6,055 nt of DNA. Source: Duncaniella sp. GTDB taxonomy: Bacteria > Bacteroidota > Bacteroidia > Bacteroidales > Muribaculaceae. This document shows, piece by piece, positions 1 to 5,548 of this stretch. Below the pieces are notes generated by a model. That model saw only the letters and a program-made list of their open reading frames with translations, was not told the origin of the DNA and made no database searches. Every line of letters begins with the position of its first letter. Position 1 is the stretch's first letter. The position numbers were made by a program, and so were the translations under genes. The stretch covers positions 1 through 6,055 of the forward strand of contig JAFLRW010000114.1 in NCBI GenBank assembly GCA_022511285.1, written 5' to 3'.

Positions 1-1
1 C

Positions 2-79
2 TGGGATGGAGCCTTCGGCCGCCCCGGCTACGATAATGATGACGACTATGACCCCTTCGACGCTTACTGTGTAGACTAA
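2..79 (+). CDS. C-terminal end of an unrecognised protein with an acidic tail (partial, 5' end outside window)
   Basis: The frame starting at base 2 is open to a TAA stop at 77-79 and gives 25 residues ending in GYDNDDDYDPFDAYCVD. The frame is chosen because its third codon positions are mostly C or T, like the genes downstream; another frame is also open to 74 but has a less typical composition. The tail is rich in Asp and Tyr and hydrophilic, as in a disordered C-terminus. Nothing here identifies the family. The gene lies 117 bp before the next start and a promoter sits in that gap, so it is probably a separate transcription unit, although no convincing terminator follows it. Confidence 0.6.
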   Translation, partial: WDGAFGRPGYDNDDDYDPFDAYCVD

Positions 80-144
80 TCTCCGGAATCTGCCCCGATT
101 CACTCACATCGCGCAATATCTGCCAAATTGCCCTGAGAAGAGAG

Positions 145-176
145 TTTTTATATCTCATTTCTTTTTGCTAATTTTG
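145..176 (+). promoter_or_regulatory. Bacteroidota-type promoter (-33/-7) for the lipoprotein-aroA-metal permease cluster
   Basis: TAATTTTG at 169-176 matches the Bacteroidota -7 consensus TAnnTTTG exactly. A T-run (TTTTT, 145-149) stands 19 bp upstream, where the -33 TTTG element is expected, but it lacks the G, so that half is weak. Transcription would begin roughly at 180-185, leaving a leader of only about 12-17 nt before the ATG at 197. No operator palindrome or riboswitch-like structure is visible. As the genes downstream have almost no gaps, this is the only obvious promoter for all of them in the window. Confidence 0.6.
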
Positions 177-196
177 CAGATTGAGAAATTCTGTGT

Positions 197-2293
197 ATGG
201 ACTTATCACAAGTTAAATCTCTACATATGTTGGTGGCTGTCGTTGTGGCGGCTCTGCTTGCGGCGTGTGCCAATATGGGGAGGCCGGAGGGAGGACCTAA
301 GGATGAAACTCCTCCCGTGTATGTGCGCTCCAATCCGAGGATGGGCCAGCTGCGAGTCACCGGCTCACGCATCACAGTGGAGTTTGACGAAAACATAGCG
401 CTCGACGACGCAATGAATAAGATTGTGGTGTCGCCGGCCCAGCGGACCACTCCCGCCATTTCGAGCAATGGACGTCGCATCACTATTGAACTGCGCGATT
501 CGCTGATTCCAAACACTACTTATACGGTCGATTTTGCCGATGCCATCAAAGACCTCAACGAAGGGAACATCCTTGACGGATTGGCTCTCGATTTCGCCAC
601 CGGCGATACTATCGACACTCTCCGCATTTCAGGCATGGTCTTTGAGGCACGCAATCTTGAACCGGCCCAGGGAATGCTTGTAGGGGTCTACTCCAATCTT
701 TCAGACACAGCCATCACCACGCTCCCGTTTGAGCGTATTACCAAGACTAACCAGTTGGGGCAGTTCACGCTGCGCAATCTTAAGGAAGGCACCTATCGCA
801 TTTTTGCGGTCAAAGACCAGAACCGCGATTATCATTGGGACCGTTCGGAGGATGTGGCGTTTTATGATGTCACTATTTCGCCCACTGCGGTGCCGACAAC
901 CGTGGTAGACACTCTTGAGAGCGCTTCAGGGCTTAGAGACTCATTGGTGACTCGCGGTGCCACTCGCTTCCTGCCCGACGATGTGTTGCTCACGTGGTTC
1001 AACGAGGGCTATGCATCGCAATATCTGCGTGACCATAAGCGCGACGGGCTTAACAAACTGACTATGGAGTTTGGCACACGAGCAGACTCTCTCCCTCGGA
1101 TGAGGCTTGTCAATACCCACCGCTCCGGCGACGATATCTCGCTTTGGGCCGCACTCGACGCTTCGGCCACGCTTGACACGTTGACCTACTGGATTACCGA
1201 TTCAACCCTCTCAGACCTGGATTCCCTCACCATTGAGGCTCAATATATGCGCACCGACACCACCGGAGGGCTTTCATTGACCACCGACACTCTCCGTTTC
1301 AATCTTCGCGGTGTAAACACCAAGAAGCGGCGCTTGGAGGCTGAAAAGAAGGAAGCGGAGCGCCTTGCCCGTCAGATGGAGGAGATAGCGCGTCGCAATC
1401 AAGATATCCACGAGCGCAACAAGCGCCGCATCGAGGAGGGGGAAGACACCATCGAATGGCAGAAGCCACCCGCTCCGGAAAAGAAGTTTCTCGACTTCAA
1501 ACTCTCGTCGTCGGCCCAACAAGATCTTAATCGCCCGATGATATTCAAGAGCGCCACGCCCATAGCCTCTATTGACTCCACGGCTGTGAAGATGGAGATG
1601 ATGGTCGACTCGGTGTGGTATCCCGTAGCGGCCCCACGCCTTTCGCGGCCACAACCCCTTCGCCCGATGGTCTACACGGCGCCTTACGACTGGGAGGAGG
1701 CTACGAAGTATCGCATCACTATTGATTCTGCGGCGGTGACTGACGTCTATGGGCTCCACAACGCCCGTATTCAGCAGGAGATTACCACCAAATCGAGAGC
1801 CGACTACTCCACCCTCTCTTTCAATCTACACGGCATCAATGGTCGAGCCGCAGTGGTGGAGTTGCTATCGTCTGACAATACGGTGATGAGCGCTCCGGTG
1901 CGTGGCTCCAATGCACTGCTCGAATATATCAACCCCGGCACATATTATGTCCGCCTGTTTATTGACGCCAATGGCGACGGGCTATGGACCACAGGCTCCA
2001 TCGCCGATTCAATTCAGCCGGAGGAGGTATATTACTATCCGCGAAAGATTAATCTCAAGAAAAATTGGGATGTGGAGAACGAGTGGGATATCTATGAGCT
2101 GCCAATCGACCAACAAAAACCGCTTGAAATCAAGAAAAATCGTCCGAAACTCAAAGATTCAGACCGCACCGACTCTACCGACGACGAAGAGGAAGATGAA
2201 TTCTTTGACGATCCGTTTATGCGGAATGCAACCCGCAACAACGGACTCGGAACAAGCCCCGGGGGCGGTATTCGTCAAAATATAATCCGATAG
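197..2293 (+). CDS. Ig-like (Big_5) domain lipoprotein, Bacteroidota envelope protein
   Basis: Predicted outer-envelope lipoprotein of 698 residues; its biochemical role is unknown. Residues 11-23 are hydrophobic and end in a lipobox, L-A-A-C, with lipidated Cys24. The ATG at 197 is preferred to the in-frame ATG at 227 because it keeps Lys7 in the n-region and lies just below the promoter. After Cys24 comes the GGPKDETPP segment (32-40) typical of this Bacteroidota family, then a first Big_5 Ig-like domain (about 39-138), a carboxypeptidase-regulatory-like beta module (about 141-225), a family-specific region (about 255-372), a charged helical segment likely to form a coiled coil (375-416), a second Ig-like domain (about 430-533) and a second regulatory-like module (about 537-615). 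It ends with a W-D-V-E-N-E-W-D segment (624-631) and a very acidic tail (657-673). The next gene starts 3 nt after the stop, which suggests joint transcription. Family call is firm; function is not known. Confidence 0.88.
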   Translation: MDLSQVKSLHMLVAVVVAALLAACANMGRPEGGPKDETPPVYVRSNPRMGQLRVTGSRITVEFDENIALDDAMNKIVVSPAQRTTPAISSNGRRITIELRDSLIPNTTYTVDFADAIKDLNEGNILDGLALDFATGDTIDTLRISGMVFEARNLEPAQGMLVGVYSNLSDTAITTLPFERITKTNQLGQFTLRNLKEGTYRIFAVKDQNRDYHWDRSEDVAFYDVTISPTAVPTTVVDTLESASGLRDSLVTRGATRFLPDDVLLTWFNEGYASQYLRDHKRDGLNKLTMEFGTRADSLPRMRLVNTHRSGDDISLWAALDASATLDTLTYWITDSTLSDLDSLTIEAQYMRTDTTGGLSLTTDTLRFNLRGVNTKKRRLEAEKKEAERLARQMEEIARRNQDIHERNKRRIEEGEDTIEWQKPPAPEKKFLDFKLSSSAQQDLNRPMIFKSATPIASIDSTAVKMEMMVDSVWYPVAAPRLSRPQPLRPMVYTAPYDWEEATKYRITIDSAAVTDVYGLHNARIQQEITTKSRADYSTLSFNLHGINGRAAVVELLSSDNTVMSAPVRGSNALLEYINPGTYYVRLFIDANGDGLWTTGSIADSIQPEEVYYYPRKINLKKNWDVENEWDIYELPIDQQKPLEIKKNRPKLKDSDRTDSTDDEEEDEFFDDPFMRNATRNNGLGTSPGGGIRQNIIR

Positions 2294-2296
2294 ACT

Positions 2297-3328
2297 ATGA
2301 GTTTTTCCGTTAAAAACACCATCTCTGTACTGTTAAAGTATATTGTTCCGCTGATAATCACCATAGGGCTTTGCTGGCTCCTGTTCAAGGGCATGGATTT
2401 GCGCGAGATGTGGGCTACGATGAGAGCCGAGTGCGACTTCCGTTGGATGTGGGGCAATCTTGCATTCTGTGTTTGCGCAATGCTTTCACGGGCGGCCAGG
2501 TGGCGCATTCAGTTGAAAGCTTTAGGCATTCGGGCTTCGCTGTGGGAGCTGACCTTAAGTGTGTTCGGCACCTATTCGGTCAATCTCGTGCTGCCGCGCC
2601 TCGGTGAGGTGTGGAGATGTGGGTTTGTGGCTCAGCGCCGCCGCGCACCGTTTGCCGAAGTGTTTGGCTCAATGGTGGCCGACCGTCTGGCCGACACCGT
2701 CTGTGTGGCCCTCATCACGCTTGCCACATTTACCTTTGCCGGAAGCGGATTGCTCTCATATCTCAATCAGGATGGCAGCCGTGCCGATTCGCTCGTTGCC
2801 ATCGCATCGTCGCCGCTGCTTTGGGGCGGTCTGGCTCTCTGTCTCGGAGTGGTTGTGTGGGTGTTTGTCAGCCATCCTGACAACAAAATTGTAAGCAGAA
2901 TCAGACAGATTGCCACCGGCCTCTGGAAGGGCTTTGCCGTCATTGCCACAATGCCCGGCAAGGGCCGTTGGCTGCTCTACACTGTAGGAGTTTGGACCTC
3001 ATATATTTTGGCTATGTGGTGTGCCTTCCAGTCGTTCCCGCTCACCGAGCGCGTGATAGACCACTATGGAGCTCAGGCGCTGATGCTTTGCTTTGTGCTC
3101 ACGAGCATCTCGATGGCAGTTCCCTCCAATGGCGGCATCGGCCCGTATCAATGGGCTCTGATATTCGGACTTGGCATCTATGCCGCCGGTATTCCCGGAC
3201 TGGACTACGCCTATTCAGCGGCATTTGCCAATATGCTGATGGGCACTCAGACTCTCTTCCTCATTCTGCTCGGACTTTTCACCTTCGGGTGGATAGCTCT
3301 CTCCAAGAAAAAACTTGAAAAGGTATGA
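2297..3328 (+). CDS. Flippase-like integral membrane protein, lysylphosphatidylglycerol synthase TM family (UPF0104/AglD-type)
   Basis: An inner-membrane protein of 343 residues with about eight hydrophobic segments (near 13-30, 50-62, 84-99, 131-150, 172-191, 225-243, 258-275 and 308-334, with a further possible one near 283-299). Family signatures are visible: S-R-A-A-R-W-R at 64-70, N-L-V-L-P-R-L-G-E at 96-104 (the P-R-x-G-E motif), A-D-R-L-A-D at 128-133, and P-S-N-G-G-I-G-P at 276-283, matching the usual P-x-x-G-G-x-G. These define the membrane half of MprF-like proteins; no soluble aminoacyl-transferase domain is present, so lysyl-PG synthesis is unlikely and lipid or glycolipid flipping is the more plausible role. 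It begins 3 nt after the lipoprotein stop without a Shine-Dalgarno site, and its TGA overlaps the next ATG. The substrate cannot be read from the sequence. Confidence 0.88.
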   Translation: MSFSVKNTISVLLKYIVPLIITIGLCWLLFKGMDLREMWATMRAECDFRWMWGNLAFCVCAMLSRAARWRIQLKALGIRASLWELTLSVFGTYSVNLVLPRLGEVWRCGFVAQRRRAPFAEVFGSMVADRLADTVCVALITLATFTFAGSGLLSYLNQDGSRADSLVAIASSPLLWGGLALCLGVVVWVFVSHPDNKIVSRIRQIATGLWKGFAVIATMPGKGRWLLYTVGVWTSYILAMWCAFQSFPLTERVIDHYGAQALMLCFVLTSISMAVPSNGGIGPYQWALIFGLGIYAAGIPGLDYAYSAAFANMLMGTQTLFLILLGLFTFGWIALSKKKLEKV

Positions 3329-3888
3329 AACTGATAGATGACAGCGAGGATTATTTCCTCCACGACTTCAACGAGCCGGCTGCCGAGTCGCAATCCGTGG
3401 AGCCGACTCCCCCCTCGGCGCCACAGCCTCCCGCCGAACCATCCTCGCAGCAGTTTGTGTTTGAACCGGCTCCCACACCGGCTCCGCAGCCTGTTCCCGC
3501 CCCCAAGCCTCGGAGGCGCAGAGCCCGGTGGATATGGGTGGTCACCGTTCTTATGGCCATCCTTGCCGGGGCATTTTATGTCAGATACTATATTCCTTAC
3601 GTCACCGACAGCAAGATTCGCGGTTATGTCATCACCGTTGAAAAGCGCGGACTATTCTTCCGCACCTTTGAGGCTGATATGATTTCAGAGAGTAAGATTG
3701 CCGACTCATCCCACACCCTGCAGCGCGACATCACACTCTCTCTGCCAAATGACTCTATGGGTCACGTCCTCCAGTCCTATCAAGGGTCCGGGCGATCCGT
3801 GGTGGTGACGGTAAAAAAATATTACGGCACGCTTCCTTGGCGTGGCAGCTCGAACACAGTAGTCACCGATATCGCCCCGGCACGCTGA
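3325..3888 (+). CDS. Single-pass membrane protein with proline-rich N-terminal arm; uncharacterised Bacteroidota family
   Basis: A protein of 187 residues with three parts. Residues 1-17 are acidic and aromatic; 18-62 are a low-complexity Pro/Ala/Gln arm (24 or so residues are proline or alanine). An RRRRAR cluster (63-68) precedes one transmembrane helix (about 69-86), which by the positive-inside rule puts the proline arm in the cytoplasm and the C-terminal domain outside. That domain (about 97-187) has the look of a small beta-rich family common in Bacteroidota: G-Y-V-I-T-V-E-K-R-G at 100-109, F-F-R-T-F-E-A at 111-117, and G-T-L-P-W-R-G at 168-174 near the end. Homologues sometimes carry an enzyme label (6-phosphogluconate dehydrogenase, from memory), but there is no Rossmann fold or catalytic motif here. 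The start overlaps the flippase stop (ATGA), and aroA begins 5 nt after its stop. Function unknown. Confidence 0.82.
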   Translation: MKLIDDSEDYFLHDFNEPAAESQSVEPTPPSAPQPPAEPSSQQFVFEPAPTPAPQPVPAPKPRRRRARWIWVVTVLMAILAGAFYVRYYIPYVTDSKIRGYVITVEKRGLFFRTFEADMISESKIADSSHTLQRDITLSLPNDSMGHVLQSYQGSGRSVVVTVKKYYGTLPWRGSSNTVVTDIAPAR

Positions 3889-3893
3889 CAGAT

Positions 3894-5153
3894 ATGGATA
3901 TACGCATCTTTCCTCCTGAAGATTTCTTGGAGGCCCGACTGTGCCTTCCGTTGTCAAAAAGTATGAGTGCGCGCGCTGCAATTATTGCGGCGCTCACTCC
4001 GGGAGCGTCCTGCCCGGAGCCGATGGCCGAGTGTGACGACACGGCCGCACTGCTCGCAGCCTTACGCAGCAATGCCTCGGAGATAAACGTTGGTGCATCA
4101 GGCACGGCAATGCGTTTTCTCACAGCTTATTATGCTATTCAGCCGGGCGCTGCCGTGAAGCTTGACGGCTCGGAGCGTATGCGCTGTCGTCCCATAGGGC
4201 CTCTCGTTGATGCGTTGCGCACCCTTGGCGCTGACATTGAATATGCCGGTGAGGCGGGATATCCGCCACTGCTCATTCACGGCAAGAGCCTCCCGGGAGG
4301 CAAACTGAGCATTGACGCCACCATCAGTTCACAATACATATCTGCCCTGCTAATGGTGGCTCCGCTGATGGAACAGGGCCTTGAACTCGCTCTGACCGGC
4401 GACCCTGTTTCGCTCCCTTACATCCGTATGACACTCGCTATGATGACCGAATGTGGAGCTGATTGTGGCTTCACAGGGCCGGATTGCATAGCGGTGTCCC
4501 CAAAACCTTACAGCAAAGCTGTGGGGGCTATCGAGGCCGACTGGAGTGCCGCAGCCCCCTGGTATGAGATTGAATCGCTCTCTGCGGGAGTAGTGACTAT
4601 CGACAATCTCGCCACGGAAGGCTCTGTGCAAGGCGATAGCGTCCTGGCCCACATTTTCAGGCGCCTTGGAGTGGATACTACTCCCTGTGGAGATGAAGGA
4701 GTGCCGGAACTCACCGCCAATCCTGACCCGGATGCCAGGATGTCGCTTGACTGCACGGAGTGTCCCGATTTGGCACAATGCATCGCTGTGACCTGCTCTA
4801 TGCTCGGCACCCCTTTCCGCCTCACGGGGTTGCAGACTCTATCCATAAAGGAGACCGACCGCATCGAGGCCTTGCGCAGCGAGTTGCAGAAGATAGGGAC
4901 CTGTATATCTATCCCCGCACCCGGCGTGATGGAGTGGAATGGCGGCCGCGCACCGGTGACGGAGCTGCCGGTGTTCGACACGCATGGCGATCATCGTATG
5001 GCTCTGTGTCTTGCCCCGGTGGCGATATATCTTCCCGGAATAGTTATCAAAGATGCGGATGTGGTGAGTAAATCTTATCCCGCTTTTTGGGACGACCTGC
5101 GCGACGCGGGATTTGTCATCGAGCCTTATGAGGCAGAGGAGGCACCGCAATGA
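3894..5153 (+). CDS. aroA: 3-phosphoshikimate 1-carboxyvinyltransferase (EPSP synthase)
   Basis: Joins shikimate-3-phosphate and phosphoenolpyruvate to give EPSP and phosphate, the sixth step of chorismate synthesis, in the cytoplasm. The protein is 419 residues against about 427 in E. coli; the N-terminal region is shorter but the chain is full length. Visible active-site motifs: S-K-S-M-S-A-R (21-27, with Lys22, Ser23, Arg27), G-T-A-M-R-F (70-75), E-R-M-R-C-R-P-I (94-101), S-S-Q (145-147), the aspartate of P-D-L-A (291-294), K-E-T-D-R (319-323), G-D-H-R-M-A (365-370) and V-S-K-S-Y-P (391-396). Some positions differ from E. coli: Leu20 where Gly is usual, Ala26 for Asn, and Phe75 for Pro101. 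The ATG at 3894 is chosen over an in-frame TTG at 3837 because MDIRIFPPE fits the family N-terminus and the TTG would overlap the previous gene by 52 nt. No Shine-Dalgarno is seen, so re-initiation from the upstream gene is likely. Confidence 0.96.
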   Translation: MDIRIFPPEDFLEARLCLPLSKSMSARAAIIAALTPGASCPEPMAECDDTAALLAALRSNASEINVGASGTAMRFLTAYYAIQPGAAVKLDGSERMRCRPIGPLVDALRTLGADIEYAGEAGYPPLLIHGKSLPGGKLSIDATISSQYISALLMVAPLMEQGLELALTGDPVSLPYIRMTLAMMTECGADCGFTGPDCIAVSPKPYSKAVGAIEADWSAAAPWYEIESLSAGVVTIDNLATEGSVQGDSVLAHIFRRLGVDTTPCGDEGVPELTANPDPDARMSLDCTECPDLAQCIAVTCSMLGTPFRLTGLQTLSIKETDRIEALRSELQKIGTCISIPAPGVMEWNGGRAPVTELPVFDTHGDHRMALCLAPVAIYLPGIVIKDADVVSKSYPAFWDDLRDAGFVIEPYEAEEAPQ

Positions 5154-5548
5154 CCGGAGCGCTCATCATACTCGCCGTCACAATAGCCGCCGGCGTCATC
5201 CTATGGCTCACTCACAACCCCGGCCCCGATGGCTCGGAGGCTGAAGTGCGACCCGCTGACGAGCCCGAAGAGTGCTGCGGACGCCACACTGTGTGTGAAC
5301 GTCAGGCTGCCGCCGTGGCCGCGCCCGACTATTTTGACGATGAAGAGCTTGACCGCTATGCCGGACGCGAGCCCGACTCGTATACTCCCGAAGAGATTGA
5401 GGAGTTTCGCTCCGTGCTCTACACCCTCATCCCCTCCGACATATTCCCCTGGGGAGCATCTCTCACCCGCCGGCGCATTGCTCTTCCCACCCTCCTTAGA
5501 GACGAATGGATAATGCTCTGCGAAGATTCTGACAAGACAAATCTATGA
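5150..5548 (+). CDS. Small membrane-anchored protein with CC-x2-H-x2-C motif; uncharacterised Bacteroidota family
   Basis: A protein of 132 residues. Residues 4-20 form one hydrophobic helix at the N-terminus with no lipobox, so it is probably a membrane anchor. A short hydrophilic linker leads to E-C-C-G-R-H-T-V-C-E-R (41-51), where Cys42, Cys43, His46 and Cys49 could bind a metal or a redox centre. An acidic stretch follows, D-D-E-E-L-D-R-Y (63-70), then Y-T-P-E-E-I-E-E-F-R (78-87) and a predicted helical C-terminus with R-R-I-A-L-P (108-113). The same layout (anchor, CCG-x-H-x-VCER, DDEELDRY-like block, LP-x-x-L) is familiar from Bacteroidales proteins, some labelled phospholipase, but no lipase serine motif or HKD motif is visible. 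It overlaps the aroA stop (ATGA) and its own stop overlaps the metal permease start, so the three are probably translationally coupled. A role with the transporter is inference only. Confidence 0.82.
   Translation: MTGALIILAVTIAAGVILWLTHNPGPDGSEAEVRPADEPEECCGRHTVCERQAAAVAAPDYFDDEELDRYAGREPDSYTPEEIEEFRSVLYTLIPSDIFPWGASLTRRRIALPTLLRDEWIMLCEDSDKTNL

Noticed and set aside
86..101. Inverted repeat GAATC-6 nt-GATTC after the first stop codon, as a terminator
   Set aside because: Stem is only 5 bp and A/T-rich, with no T-run directly after it.
113..131. Inverted repeat GCAAT-9 nt-ATTGC, as terminator or operator
   Set aside because: Five-bp stem with a 9-nt loop; the T-run is 14 nt away and better explained as part of the promoter.
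227..229. Alternative ATG for the lipoprotein (codon 11)
   Set aside because: It would leave a signal peptide with no positive residue before the hydrophobic core; the ATG at 197 keeps Lys7.
1274..1759. 161-codon open frame on the - strand within the lipoprotein gene
   Set aside because: It lies opposite a well-supported gene, has no recognisable domain, and its composition is that of a reverse-strand shadow.
2968..3318. 116-codon + strand frame inside the flippase-like gene
   Set aside because: Out of frame with a protein carrying clear family motifs; its translation has no membrane or domain logic.
3325..3888. Naming the 187-aa protein 6-phosphogluconate dehydrogenase, as some annotations of relatives do
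   Set aside because: No nucleotide-binding fold or catalytic residues; too short and membrane-anchored.
3837..3893. Upstream TTG start extending AroA by 19 residues
   Set aside because: The extension lies in the end of the previous gene, and the family N-terminus fits the ATG at 3894.
4350..4981. Overlapping - strand open frames (142 and 157 codons) opposite aroA
   Set aside because: aroA is certain in the + frame; the antisense frames show no domain or start signals and overlap each other.
5150..5548. Naming the 132-aa protein a phospholipase
   Set aside because: No GxSxG, HKD or other lipase motif; the visible features are an anchor, a Cys/His motif and acidic helices.
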